A DNA stretch of 64,000 nt from JACCXG01 sp963836735 (GCA_963836735.1 CAWIKP010000037.1:434001-498000), one strand, 5' to 3'. Shown: positions 28,246 to 37,605, counted from the stretch's first letter. Notes: generated from the letters alone by a model not told the origin. Numbers and translations: made by a program.

Positions 28246-28668
28246 GTGCTCATCGACACCGGCCCGCTGGATACGTTTTCTCCTGAAGAGGGCCTGCTCG
28301 CCGCCGCGCGCGCCGCGCGCGAGTTCGCCCAGGCGCAGTATTCGAAATTCAAGGTCGGCGCCGCGCTCGAGACCGTCGAGGGGGTGATCGTGTCCGGCTG
28401 CAACATCGAGAATGCGACCTACGGGCTGACGCTGTGCGCGGAGCGCGTCGCGCTGGTCAAGGCGCTCTCGGAGGGCCACACGGTCTTCACCCGCATTGCC
28501 GTGGTCGCCGACACCGAGGCGCCCACGCCGCCGTGCGGTCCGTGCCGGCAGCTGCTGTGGGAATACTGCGGCGACGTCGAGATCCTGCTCGGCAATCTCG
28601 GTGCCCTGACCGGCCGCTACCGGCTCTCGTCGCTGCTGCCGCTGCCGTTCGATCGGAGGCTGCTTTAG
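28246..28668 (+). CDS. cdd: Cytidine deaminase
   Basis: The homology-supported part has ARAAREFAQAQYSKFKVGAA, the catalytic zinc motif CAERVALVKAL (Cys plus Glu), and PCGPCRQLLWEY with the other zinc cysteines. It deaminates cytidine or deoxycytidine. I start at ATG-equivalent 28246 (CTC/GTG alternatives exist), giving about 140 residues. Upstream, 28064-28245 encodes an Arg-rich stretch with RRSGTDRR and RRSGTERRDER in frames that two +1 insertions could join, so the natural protein may have a basic N-terminal extension coupled to PNP by TTGA. Confidence 0.9.
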   Translation: MLIDTGPLDTFSPEEGLLAAARAAREFAQAQYSKFKVGAALETVEGVIVSGCNIENATYGLTLCAERVALVKALSEGHTVFTRIAVVADTEAPTPPCGPCRQLLWEYCGDVEILLGNLGALTGRYRLSSLLPLPFDRRLL

Positions 28669-28680
28669 GCAAATAGTCGT

Positions 28681-28831
28681 CGGGGCTCGGGGCTCAGGGG
28701 CTGGGGACTCGGGGTCAAATCCCAACTTCCAGAGATCCAAGTCCCAAGGAGAGAGCCGATCGCACAACCTCCCTCCCTTTGGGAGTTGGAGCTTGGAGCT
28801 TGGGATTTGGCCCTGAGCCCCGAGCCCCGAA
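28681..28831. repeat. Nested palindromic element: GAGCCCCGAG arms around a CAAATCCCAA hairpin
   Basis: The outer left arm (CGGGGCTCGGGGCTCAGGGG) is matched by the outer right arm (CCCTGAGCCCCGAGCCCCG) at 28811-28831. Inside lies a CAAATCCCAA...TTGGGATTTG hairpin whose core (GAGCCGATCGCAC) matches, in inverted orientation, the core of the element at 31086-31182. So one palindrome family is inserted inside another. Confidence 0.8.
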
Positions 28832-28848
28832 ATCGTCACTGTCCCCCT

Positions 28849-28854
28849 TACAAT
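28849..28854 (+). promoter_or_regulatory. Candidate -10 box of mtnA
   Basis: TACAAT lies six bases before ATG 28861, so a transcript starting at the usual distance would begin at the ATG (leaderless). There is no purine-rich ribosome-binding site in the six bases between. No good -35 box was seen. Confidence 0.3.
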
Positions 28855-28860
28855 AGCCGG

Positions 28861-29920
28861 ATGCTTCCCACTATCGATTGGCAGGACGGCGCGGTCGTCA
28901 TGGTCGATCAGCGCAAGCTGCCCGGGCAGGAGCTGTACATCCGCTGCCGGACGGCTCAGGAAGTCGCACGGGCGATTCGGACGATGGTGATTCGCGGCGC
29001 GCCGGCGATTGGCGTCGCGGCGGCGATGGGCATCGCGCTCGGCATGCGGAACAGCAGCGCCAAGGGCACCCGCCAGTTCGCCGTCGATTTCCAGAAAATC
29101 TGCGACATGATGGCGTCGACGCGGCCCACCGCCGTCAACCTGTTCTGGGCGATCGATCGCATGAAGGGGGTCTTCGCCGAGGCCGCCCAGGCCGGGCAGT
29201 CCACCGAAGAGATTGCCGACCGGCTCGAGCGCGAGTCGCGGGCGATCCACGACGAGGACGTCGCGGCCTGCCGTGCGATGGGGCGTTTCGGGGCGGCGGT
29301 CGTTCCCGACGGCGCACGGGTGCTGACCCACTGCAACGCCGGCGCGCTCGCGACCGCCGGATACGGCTCGGCGCTGGGCGTCATCCGCGCCGCCGTCGAG
29401 CAGGGCAAGCGGATCGCGGTGATCGCCGACGAGACCCGGCCGTTTCTGCAGGGGGCGCGGCTGACCGCCTGGGAACTGGTGCGGGAAGGCATCAACACCA
29501 CGGTCATCACCGAGAGCATGGCCGGCCCGCTGATGCGCGCCGGCGACATCGACATCGTCGTCGTCGGCGCCGATCGCATTGCCGCCAACGGCGACACCGC
29601 CAACAAGATCGGGACCTATACCGTGGCGGTGCTCGCGCACGAGCACAAGGTGCCGTTCTACGTTGCGGCGCCGCTCTCCACGATCGATCTCGCGACCCCC
29701 GACGGCGATCAGCATCCCGATCGAGGAGCGCGATCAGCGCGAGGTCAGCCACCTGGGGTCGGCCCGCCTGACCCCGGAGGGCGCGCACATCAGGAACCTG
29801 GCGTTCGATGTGACGCCCAGCCGCTACATCACCGGATTCATCACCGAGCGCGGCATCTTCAAGCCGCCGTACACCGAGTCGCTGAAGCGCGCGTTCGAGG
29901 TGGCTGCGGTCACGCCGTGA
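28861..29920 (+). CDS. mtnA: S-methyl-5-thioribose-1-phosphate isomerase, one frameshift
   Basis: Motifs of MtnA/eIF2B-like isomerases: MVIRGAPAIGVAAAMG, LTHCNAGALATAGYGSALG with the catalytic Cys, ADETRPFLQGARLTAWEL, and VVGADRIAANGDTANKIGTY with the catalytic Asp. An extra C near 29712 shifts the frame before IPIEERDQREVSHLG, and the end is KPPYTESLKRAFEVA. Corrected length is about 352 residues. It converts 5-methylthioribose-1-phosphate to the ribulose form in methionine salvage. The stop overlaps the tsaD GTG by four bases. Confidence 0.93.
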
Positions 29921-31067
29921 GCCGGCCGATCCTCGCGATCGAGACGTCGTGCGACGAGACCGCCGCCGCCGTCATCGGCCGCACCGCCGATCCCGGGCGC
30001 CCCTGGACCATCCTGTCGAGCATCGTTGCGTCGCAGACGGAGATCCATCGCGAGTGGGGCGGCGTCGTGCCCGAGCTCGCCTCGCGGCAGCACGTCCGCG
30101 ACATCTGCGGCGTCGTCGAGGCGGCCCTCGACCAGGCCGGGGTCTCGGCCGCAGACCTCTCCGGCGATTGCGGTGACGCAGGGACCGGGTCTGGTCGGCT
30201 CGCTGCTGGTCGGGCGTGGCGTTCGCGAAGTCGTTCGCATGGTCGCGCGGCCTGCCGGTCGTGCCCGTGCATCACCTGGCCGGCCACATCGAATCGCTCG
30301 TGCTCGCCCACGGCGAGCTGCCGCTGCCGTCTGCGGTGCTGGTCGTGTCCGGGCGGTCACACGAGCCTCTACTTCATCCCCGAGGCCGGCCGGTATCAGC
30401 TGGTCGGACGCACGCGGGACGATGCGGCCGGCGAGGCGTATGACAAGGTCGCGAAGCTGCTGGGGCTGGGGTATCCGGGAGGTCCGGTCATCGATCGGCT
30501 CGCGCGCGAGGGGAACGAGCACGCCTACGATTTTCCGGTGGCCCGGCTGACGCATGCCGACCGCAACGCGCCGCAGACGACGGCGCCCGCCGGCCTGCTG
30601 CCGGCCGACGTCGCCCGGCGTGTCGATTTCAGCTTCAGCGGATTGAAGACCGCGGTCCTGCGGCTCGTGCGGGAACTGCACGGGCACGCCCGCGCGCGGC
30701 AAGGCGGCCGATGCCGACGCGCTCGGCGCGGCGCTCACGCGCGCAGCAGGTGGCCGACATCGCGGCCAGCTTTCAGCGCGTCGTCGTGACGGTGCTGCTC
30801 GACCGCACGTTCGAGGCGGCGCGCTGGCTCGGCGCGCGCAGCGTCGGGATCTCGGGCGGCGTCTCGGCGAACAGCCGGCTTCGCGCGGAGGCCGAAGCTC
30901 GATCCGCGCACTACGGGATCCCGGTGTTCGTGCCGCCGCTCTCGCTGTCCACCGACAATGCCGCGATGATCGGCGCCGCGGCGATGCGGCTGATCGAGAG
31001 AGGCGCGGGGGGCAGCGATTACAGCTTCAACGCAGAGGCTTCTTTGGCACTGGGGTCTCACGGCTGA
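29917..31067 (+). CDS. tsaD: tRNA N6-threonylcarbamoyladenosine transferase TsaD, about five frameshifts
   Basis: It starts at GTG 29917 (VSRPILAIETSCDETAAAV) and runs through GGVVPELASRQHV, the metal motif HHLAGHIES (HxxxH), GGHTSLYFI, GEAYDKVAKLLGLGYPGGPV, DFSFSGLKTAVLRLV and GGVSANSRLR to a stop at 31067. It transfers threonylcarbamoyl to A37 of ANN-decoding tRNAs. The frame changes near 30165, 30225, 30350, 30700 and 30740. In the first three, removing one G restores the expected residues (for example TQGPGLVGSLLVG). Corrected size is about 380 residues. This gene is essential in most bacteria, which argues that the breaks are sequence errors. Confidence 0.93.
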
Positions 31068-31085
31068 CGGTTCACAGGGAGGCAG

Positions 31086-31182
31086 GTCAAATCCCAAGCT
31101 CCAAGCTCCAACTCCCAAACGGAGGGAGCTGGTGCGATCGGCTCTGTCCTTGGGATTTGGATCTTGGAGCTGGGATTTGACG
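31086..31182. repeat. Word-repeat hairpin, CAAATCCCAAGCTC family, copy 3
   Basis: The left arm CAAATCCCAAGCTCCAAG and the right arm CTTGGAGCTGGGATTTG flank a core GGAGGGAGCTGGTGCGATCG. The core is almost identical, in inverted orientation, to that of the 28681-28831 element. It sits between tsaD and yjbQ, ending seven bases before the yjbQ ATG. Confidence 0.85.
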
Positions 31183-31188
31183 CGAGTC

Positions 31189-31602
31189 ATGACCATCCAT
31201 ACCGACTATCTCTGGTTCAACACCAAGTCGCGGCAGGAGTTCGTGCGGATTACCGACGAGGTCGCGGCGGTGGTGAAGAAGAGCGGCGTGAAAGAGGGGA
31301 TGGTGCTGGTGTCGGCGATGCACATCACCGCCGGCGTCTATGTGAACGACTGGGAGGACGGCCTGATCGAGGACTTCCAGGTGTGGCTCGAGAAGCTGGC
31401 GCCCGCAGGTCTGCCCTACGAGCATCACCGGACGGGCGAGGACAACGCCGACGCGCACCTGAAACGCACGATCATGGGGCATCAGGTGATCGTGCCGATC
31501 ACCGACGGGACGCTGGATCTCGGGCCGTGGGAACAGATCTTCTACGCGGAGTTCGACGGCCAGCGGAAGAAGCGGGTGGTGCTGAAGGTGATGGGTGAAT
31601 GA
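31189..31602 (+). CDS. yjbQ: YjbQ/UPF0047 family protein
   Basis: 137 residues: MTIHTDYLWFNTKSRQEFVR, LVSAMHITAGVYVNDWEDGL, HHRTGEDNADAHLKRTIMGH and LGPWEQIFYAEFDGQRKK are the conserved blocks of the family, which has secondary thiamine-phosphate synthase activity. The His, Glu and Asp residues lie in a conserved pocket. A start upstream in the same frame would lie in the palindromic repeat, so I use ATG 31189. It overlaps the Nudix start by 8 bases. Confidence 0.9.
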   Translation: MTIHTDYLWFNTKSRQEFVRITDEVAAVVKKSGVKEGMVLVSAMHITAGVYVNDWEDGLIEDFQVWLEKLAPAGLPYEHHRTGEDNADAHLKRTIMGHQVIVPITDGTLDLGPWEQIFYAEFDGQRKKRVVLKVMGE

Positions 31603-32083
31603 ACGGGGCTCCCGCGAGTATCCCGCGCGCCCCATCGTCGGTGTGGGCGCCGTGGTATATGTCACGTCCGGCGATGCCGCCGCGCTGCACCTGCCGGCCT
31701 CTGGCGTGATTCTGGTCAGGCGCGGCCATCAGCCGCTGGCGGGTGAGTGGAGCCTTCCGGGCGGCACGCTGGAGGTCGGCGAGACGCTGGAGGCGGCGAT
31801 CGCACGCGAGGTCGTGGAAGAGACGGGCCTGACGGTCCAGGTCGGGCCGGTCGTCGACGTCTTCGACCGGATCATGCTCGACGATCAGGACCGCGTGCAG
31901 TATCACTTCGTGCTGGTCGATTACCTGTGCCGGCCTGCCGGCGGGACGCTGCGAGCGGGATCGGATGCGGCCGACATTACGATCGCGGATCCGGAGACGC
32001 TCGAGCCGTTCCGATTGACGGCCAAGGCGGCGTCCGTGATCGCGCGCGGGGTCAGGATGGCAACGGAGGGGATGGAGTCGTGA
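31595..32083 (+). CDS. Nudix hydrolase
   Basis: 162 residues with a complete Nudix box, GGTLEVGETLEAAIAREVVEETG, split here as GGTLEVGETLEAA and REVVEETG (GxxxxxE...REVxEExG), at about 52-75. The fold continues with RVQYHFVLVDYLCRPAGG. Nudix enzymes hydrolyse nucleoside diphosphates linked to other groups; ADP-ribose or NTP substrates are the common guesses. It overlaps yjbQ at its start and the HD-domain gene by four bases at its end, so the three are likely one operon. Confidence 0.93.
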   Translation: MNERGSREYPARPIVGVGAVVYVTSGDAAALHLPASGVILVRRGHQPLAGEWSLPGGTLEVGETLEAAIAREVVEETGLTVQVGPVVDVFDRIMLDDQDRVQYHFVLVDYLCRPAGGTLRAGSDAADITIADPETLEPFRLTAKAASVIARGVRMATEGMES

Positions 32084-32649
32084 GTCTGTCGCGCAACGAG
32101 GCGTGGGCGCTGGTCACCGAGCACACGCAGAGCGAGAGCCTGCGGAAGCATATGCTCGCGGTGGAAGCCGCCGTCCGCGGGTACGCCCGGCTCTGGGGTG
32201 AGGACGAAGACGACTGGGGCGTGGTCGCGCTGCTGCACGACTTCGACTACGAGCGGTGGCCAGACCAGACGAATCATCCGTTCCGCGGCGTGGAGATCCT
32301 GAACGAGAAGGGCTACCCGGAGTGGGTCACGCGCGCCATCCTCTCGCATGCGGACTATTCCGGCGTGCCCCGCGAGTCCCGCCTCGAGAAGGCGCTCTAT
32401 GCCTGCGACGAGATGGCCGGCTTCGTCACCGCGGCGGCGCTGGTCAGGCCATCGAAGAGCGTGCTCGATCTCGAGGCCGGCTCGGTGTTGAAGCGAATGA
32501 AAGACAAGGCGTTCGCGAGGGCGGTGAACCGCGACGACCTCAAGCGCGGCGCCGAGGAGCTGGGCCTTCCGCTCGAGGAGCACGTCGGGAACGTGATCAG
32601 CTTTCTCCGCGTGCAGGCCGAACCGCTGGGTCTCAAGGGAAACCTCTAA
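32080..32649 (+). CDS. HD-domain protein
   Basis: 189 residues from GTG 32080, which overlaps the Nudix stop. LRKHMLAVEAAVRGYARLWG, VVALLHDFDYERWPDQTNHP (HD pair) and RAILSHADYSGVPRESRLEK place it in the HDIG superfamily of metal-dependent phosphohydrolases. The rest (SVLKRMKDKAFARAVNRDD) is typical of the bacterial family. The substrate is unknown. Co-occurrence with a Nudix enzyme suggests nucleotide housekeeping. Confidence 0.88.
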   Translation: MSLSRNEAWALVTEHTQSESLRKHMLAVEAAVRGYARLWGEDEDDWGVVALLHDFDYERWPDQTNHPFRGVEILNEKGYPEWVTRAILSHADYSGVPRESRLEKALYACDEMAGFVTAAALVRPSKSVLDLEAGSVLKRMKDKAFARAVNRDDLKRGAEELGLPLEEHVGNVISFLRVQAEPLGLKGNL

Positions 32650-32675
32650 CCGCGTCATCGCGTATAAGTAAGGAC

Positions 32676-33659
32676 TTGGAAACCGCCACCGCCCTCCCGC
32701 CGACAGCCTCACCTGCCTTGGATCCCGACGCGCCGGTCGTGAGCCTGGATAGCGTGACCGTGATCTACGGGAAGAACCAGGCGCTCAAGAACGTGACCGC
32801 GCGGTTCGCGCGCGGCGCCGTCGGCCTGCTCGGCCCGAACGGCGCCGGCAAGAGCACGATGCTGAAGGCGCTGCTCGGGTTCGTGAAGCCGGATCAGGGC
32901 CGGATGTCGGTGCTCGGGCTCGACGTGGCCACGCGGCCCCTGGAAATCCGATCGCGCATCGGCTACATGCCCGAGTCCGACGCGCACATCCCGGGAATGA
33001 ATGCGGTGTCGTTCGTCGCCTATTGCGGCGAGCTCGCCGGGCTGCCGGCGGTGGACGCGATGCAGCGGGCGCACGAGGTGCTCTACTACGTCGGCCTCGG
33101 AGAGGCGCGCTACCGGAACGTCGAGACGTATTCGACCGGCATGAAACAGCGGATCAAGCTGGCGCAGGCGATGGTGCACGATCCCGATCTGCTGTTCCTC
33201 GACGAGCCCACCAACGGCATGGACCCGAAGGGCCGCGACGAGATGCTGGAACTGGTGCGCGACCTCGGCCACAACAAGAACGTCAGCTTGATCCTTTCGT
33301 CCCACCTGCTGCCGGACGTCGAGTACACGTGCAACCACGTGATCGTGATGGACAAGGGGCAGATCGCGGCGCAGGGGCCGATCGAGGAATTGAAGGGACC
33401 CGCCGGCCGCGTGTTCGAGTTGCGGATCAAAGGGAACCTGCCGGCGTTCATCGAGCTCCTGCGACAGGCCGGGATGGAGTGCCACGCCACCGATCAGGAC
33501 GTGATGCGGGTGTTCGTTCCGCACGGGAGCGACGGCACCGCCCGCGATCAGCGCGCGATCTTCGAGCTGGCCGCCGGCCACGGCGTCCAGGTGCGCCACC
33601 TGCGCCCGAGCATTCCCACGCTCGAGGACGTCTTTGCCAAGGCGCTCGGTGAACAGTGA
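32676..33659 (+). CDS. ABC exporter ATP-binding protein (first)
   Basis: About 327 residues from TTG 32676; the start is uncertain, with no good RBS. Walker A GLLGPNGAGKSTM, signature YSTGMKQRIKLAQAM and Walker B LLFLDEPTNGMDPKG are followed by the H-loop SSHLLPDVEY. It resembles ABC-2 type ATPases. The C-terminal extension (FELRIKGNLPAFIELLRQAG) is like those of CcmA/DrrA-type subunits. It precedes its permease. Confidence 0.92.
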   Translation: METATALPPTASPALDPDAPVVSLDSVTVIYGKNQALKNVTARFARGAVGLLGPNGAGKSTMLKALLGFVKPDQGRMSVLGLDVATRPLEIRSRIGYMPESDAHIPGMNAVSFVAYCGELAGLPAVDAMQRAHEVLYYVGLGEARYRNVETYSTGMKQRIKLAQAMVHDPDLLFLDEPTNGMDPKGRDEMLELVRDLGHNKNVSLILSSHLLPDVEYTCNHVIVMDKGQIAAQGPIEELKGPAGRVFELRIKGNLPAFIELLRQAGMECHATDQDVMRVFVPHGSDGTARDQRAIFELAAGHGVQVRHLRPSIPTLEDVFAKALGEQ

Positions 33660-33706
33660 GACGCAAGCGAACGCCCAGAATGCCTACCGCGAGAGCGACC
33701 TAACGC

Positions 33707-34552
33707 ATGCCGATTCATGATCAGAGCTATCGCCGGTACACGGGTCAGCGGAGCGCGCTCGGCCGCAGCTGGCTGGTGATTGCCTCGGCCGGCATCAAGA
33801 CCATGATCCGCCGGCGCCCGCTCCTCGGCCTGCTCTTGCTCGCCTGGATGCAGTTCATCGGGCGCGCCGTCACCTTCTGGTTCGCCTCGAACGTGCCCCA
33901 GACGGCGCAGATTCTTGCGCCGTCGGCCGAGACCTTCCGCGACTTCCTCGACAAGCAGGGCTTCTTCGTCTTCGTGTTCACCGTCTACGTCGGCGCCGGC
34001 CTCATCGCCAACGATCGGCGCGCGAACGCGTTGCAGATCTATCTGTCGAAGCCGCTGCTGCGCGCCGAGTACATCGCCGGCAAGGCCGCGATTCTCTTCA
34101 CGTTCCTGTCGCTGGTGACCTGGGTCCCGGCGGTGCTGCTGCTGTTCGTGCAGGTGATGCTGGCGGGCAGCTTCGCGTTCCTCAAGGCCAACCTGTTCCT
34201 GTTCCCGGCGATTACCGTCGCCTCGCTGATCCAGGTGCTGCTGGCGACGTTCACGATGCTGGCGCTGTCGTCGTTGTCGAAGAGCAGCCGCTACGTGGCG
34301 ATTCTCTACTCCGGCATCCTGTTCTTCTCGGCGGCTATCTACGGCGCGATGTACGCGATCACCGGCGGCAGCACCAGCTTCGCGTGGCTCTCGCTCAGCG
34401 CCAACCTGACCCAGGTCGTCGACGTGATCTTCCGCGTCACCCCGCGGTACAGCACGCCCTGGCAGGTGTCGCTCATCGTGATCATCGGGCTGATTGCGCT
34501 GTCGATCTCGGTGCTCGAGCGGCGGGTGCGAGGCGTGGAGGTGGTCACGTGA
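33707..34552 (+). CDS. ABC-2 type permease (first)
   Basis: 281 residues with six hydrophobic segments, from LLGLLLLAWMQFIGRAV through VFTVYVGAGLIANDRRANAL to LIVIIGLIALSISVLERRV. The N-terminal MPIHDQSYRRYTGQR is a family hallmark. It is the membrane subunit paired with the 32676 ATPase and overlaps the next ATPase by four bases. Confidence 0.9.
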   Translation: MPIHDQSYRRYTGQRSALGRSWLVIASAGIKTMIRRRPLLGLLLLAWMQFIGRAVTFWFASNVPQTAQILAPSAETFRDFLDKQGFFVFVFTVYVGAGLIANDRRANALQIYLSKPLLRAEYIAGKAAILFTFLSLVTWVPAVLLLFVQVMLAGSFAFLKANLFLFPAITVASLIQVLLATFTMLALSSLSKSSRYVAILYSGILFFSAAIYGAMYAITGGSTSFAWLSLSANLTQVVDVIFRVTPRYSTPWQVSLIVIIGLIALSISVLERRVRGVEVVT

Positions 34553-35467
34553 GCGGGCCGATCGTTTCCGCGGCGCACGTGTCCAAGTGGTACGGGCAGG
34601 TCATCGGCCTGAACGACGTCAGCGTGGACGTGCCGCCCGGCATCACCGGCCTGCTCGGCCCGAACGGCGCCGGCAAGTCGACGTTCATGAAGCTGATCAC
34701 CGGACAGCTCAAGCCGAGCAAGGGCGAGGTCAAGGTCCTCGGCGAGCCGATCTGGGGCAATCCGCATCTCTACTTCGAAATCGGGTTCTGTCCTGAACAG
34801 GATGCGTTCTACGAGCGCATGACCGGCCTCGAGTGGGTGACCGCGCTGGTGCGGTTGAACGGGCTGGCCGAGAAGGAAGCGGACGACGCGGCCAAGCGGG
34901 CGCTGACGGACGTCGACCTGATGGACGCCGCCAACAAGAAGATCGGCGCCTACAGCAAGGGGATGCGCCAGCGGGTCAAGCTGGCCCAGGCGCTCGCCCA
35001 TGATCCGGCGCTGCTCATCCTCGACGAGCCGCTGGCGGGGATGGATCCGCTGGCCCGGCGGCGGACGATCCGGATGATCCGTGAGTGGGCCCGCACCGGG
35101 AAGAGCGTCATCGTCTCGAGCCACATCCTGCACGAGATCGAGTCGATGACCGGAAACATCCTGTTGATCAACAACGGGCGGATCCTGGCCGAAGGCGACG
35201 TCCACCAGATCCGGGAGTTGATCGACGAACACCCGCACACCGTCTCGGTCCGGGCCCAGGAGCCGCGTGCGCTGGCCCGCGAGTTCCTGGCGTTCGCGGA
35301 CGTGCGCAGCCTGAAGTTCGAGGAAGGGGCCGTGATCGTGGAAACGGGGAAGCCCGACATGTTCTACGCCCGCCTGACGGAAATGGCGGCGAGCGGCCAG
35401 TTCGGCTCGATCGACGAAGTCACGTCCCCCGATGACAACCTGGCCGCCGTGTTCCAGTACCTGGTGA
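34549..35467 (+). CDS. ABC exporter ATP-binding protein (second), one frameshift at the end
   Basis: GTG 34549 overlaps the previous stop. Walker A GLLGPNGAGKSTF, signature YSKGMRQRVKLAQAL, Walker B LLILDEPLAGMDPLARR and the H-loop SSHILHEIESM are intact. As it stands the frame runs to 35583 with low-quality sequence after QYLVK. Removing one G in CTGGTGA brings a TGA at 35465-35467 into frame, ten bases before the next ATG, a natural end. Length is about 306 residues. Confidence 0.9.
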
Positions 35468-35476
35468 AGTGCACGC

Positions 35477-36374
35477 ATGCCTGCGATGGATTCCACAGCT
35501 CCGCAGACGACAACGCGTCGGCCCTTGCCGCCCGGCGCCCGGCTTCGTCAAGTCCGCCTTCCGCATCTTCGATCTGTCGCTGAGCGAGATGCTGTGGTCG
35601 CGGCGGACGATCTTCATGGGGCTGCTCGTCGGCGCGCCGGTGCTGTTCGCGCTGCTGGTGCGGGGCCTGGTGTTCCTGGGGGCGCCGATCTTCGAGGGCT
35701 CCCAGATGCGCGACGGGGTGCGCACCCGGATTCTCGTCCCCGGACCGGTGGTCTTCGGCCACGTGATCTGGCTGCTCTATCTCAGGGTCATCGTCCCGAT
35801 TCTCGGGGTGTTCTACGGCACCTCGCTGATGGCCGACGAGGTCGAGGACAAGACCATCACGTATCTGTTCGTCCGTCCGATCCGGCGAGGGGCGGTGCTG
35901 CTCGGAAAGTACCTGGCCTACGTGGTCTGCACCGTTTTCGTGGTGCTGCCCTCGGTCATGCTCGTCTACCTGCTGATCGTCCCCATCAACGGCTCGCTCG
36001 GCGGCTCGTTCATCGACCTCCTCAAGGATCTGACCCTGTTGTCGCTGGGGCTGGCGGTGTACGGCGCGGTGTTCGCCTTCATCGGCGCCAAGCTGAAGCG
36101 CCCGCTCCTGGTGGGGCTGATGTTCATTTTCGGCTGGGAACAGGCCGCGATGGCCTTCCCCGGCTACATGAAGAAGTTCACGGTCGCCTACTACCTCCAG
36201 GGCCTGGTCCCGCACGCCATGCCCAACGACGGGGTGATCAGCGCCCTCCAGGGCCTGTTCCGGGAAACGCCCGGGCTCTTCGGGAGCCTGTTCTGGCTCG
36301 GCTTGATCTGGATTACATTCCTGGCGCTCGGCGCCTGGGTCGTGGAGCGCCGGGAATACGTGCTGGAGCAGTAG
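35477..36374 (+). CDS. ABC-2 type permease (second), one frameshift
   Basis: A start at ATG 35477 (MPAMDSTAPQ) gives a short cytoplasmic leader. An extra base near 35548 then shifts to FVKSAFRIFDLSLSEMLW and the membrane part: MGLLVGAPVLFALLVRGLV, VIWLLYLRVIVPILGVFY, LIVPINGSLGGSFIDLLK, LGLIWITFLALGAWVVERR. About 298 residues. Function and substrate are unknown; such pairs export lipids, drugs or Na+. Confidence 0.85.
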
Positions 36375-36384
36375 TCTGGCTGAT

Positions 36385-36446
36385 CTTCCGCCTGAAGGCG
36401 GAAGCCACGCATCTCTAAGCGGGTCAGTGGCTTCCCGTAGTCGGGC
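36385..36446. repeat. REP-like palindrome with degenerate partner
   Basis: A full hairpin CTTCCGCCTGAAGGCGGAAG plus CCAC is followed 18 bases later by a decayed GTGGCTTCCCGTAG partner. A second repeat, GCGGGCTTGCCCGC followed by CCGTAGCTC, then runs to about 36500. Both lie between the ABC permease and the gene at 36579. Confidence 0.8.
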
Positions 36447-36531
36447 GCGTAGGCTGAGGCGGGCTTGCCCGCCGTAGCTCGTGAAGCGTCAGAGGGCGAG
36501 CGAAGGCGGGAACTTTTTACCGCCCGATCTG

Positions 36532-36537
36532 TATAAT
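36532..36537 (+). promoter_or_regulatory. Candidate -10 box
   Basis: TATAAT lies 41 bases before ATG 36579. It is the best -10 match near this gene, though the -35 region is weak. Confidence 0.45.
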
Positions 36538-36578
36538 CCTTTCAAGGCTCGTTCTCTTCGGACGTGAGGGTGATATCG

Positions 36579-37556
36579 ATGACCAGGAACACCCGGTATT
36601 TCATGGCCGGTTCGGCGGCAGTGCTGGTCGCCGGACTGTGCACGGGGCTCGTCGCCTACTACGGGGGCGGATTTCAAGCGCTGTCCGCCTCGACCGGACC
36701 CATCGAACTGCGTTACGTCCCGCCAGACGCGGCGGTGATCGCCTACGCGGACGTCGGGGCCATCATGAATTCCGAGCTCCGCCTCCGGATCAAAGAGGCC
36801 ATGCCCCAGCAGCAGAAAGGGCAGGAGGAGTTCTATCGCGAGACCGGCATCGACGTCGAGCGTGACATTCAATATGTCGTCGCCGCGGTGACACCGGGCA
36901 CCCACAGCGCTCTCCTCGTTGCCCGCGGAAACTTCAACCCGACTGAGCTCCAGCGTCTTGCCGTTGAGCACGGCGGCGTCCTCGAGACTTATAAGGACAA
37001 GCAGCTGATTTCGAAGGTCTCCGACGAGCACGCGCCGAACGGCGGCACCCTGGCGTTCCTGGAGCCGGGTCTGGTCGCCATTGGCGACACCGCGACCGTC
37101 AAGCGCGCTATCGACGCGCAGCTGACCGCGACCAGCGTGACCAGCAACGACCAGATCATGACGCTGGTCAGCGAGATCGAGCAGGGCAACAACGCCTGGG
37201 CGGTCGGCCGCGTCGACGCCCTCACAGCCCACGCCAACCTCCCGGATCAGATTGCCAGGCAGATTCCCCCGGTGAAATGGTTCGCCGCGGCCGGACACAT
37301 CAACGGCGGCGTCTCCGGCATGGTGCGCCTCGAGGCGAACGACGATGAGTCCGCCGAACTGCTCCGCCGGCAGATCAACGGCGCTCTCGCGTTCGGCGAG
37401 ATGGTCGGACGGTCGGACCCGCGCGCTTCTGCCGCGCTCAAGACGGTCCAGATGAGCGGCTCAGGCAAGACGGTTCAGCTGTCGTTCGCCGTGCCGGGCG
37501 ACCTGCTCCAGATGGTGCTGCCGAAAAGTCCGGCTGTAGCAATACAGGCTCACTGA
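36579..37556 (+). CDS. Exported protein of unknown function
   Basis: 325 residues. The start MTRNTRYFMAGSAAVLVAG is a signal or anchor sequence, with GAGGG upstream; a GTG start 15 bases earlier is less likely. The body shows YVPPDAAVIAYADVGAIMNS, ARGNFNPTELQRLAVEHGG, LEPGLVAIGDTATVKRAID and GQVHINGG-like SGMVRLEANDDESAELLRR. This pattern (DAAVVAYAN..., LGD...V+RAID) is common in acidobacterial conserved hypothetical proteins. I do not recognise a catalytic motif. Confidence 0.72.
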   Translation: MTRNTRYFMAGSAAVLVAGLCTGLVAYYGGGFQALSASTGPIELRYVPPDAAVIAYADVGAIMNSELRLRIKEAMPQQQKGQEEFYRETGIDVERDIQYVVAAVTPGTHSALLVARGNFNPTELQRLAVEHGGVLETYKDKQLISKVSDEHAPNGGTLAFLEPGLVAIGDTATVKRAIDAQLTATSVTSNDQIMTLVSEIEQGNNAWAVGRVDALTAHANLPDQIARQIPPVKWFAAAGHINGGVSGMVRLEANDDESAELLRRQINGALAFGEMVGRSDPRASAALKTVQMSGSGKTVQLSFAVPGDLLQMVLPKSPAVAIQAH

Positions 37557-37605
37557 GCACGAAATTACACGCGGGTTTGGACGCTCGCGATTAGTCGAGG
37601 ATTGA

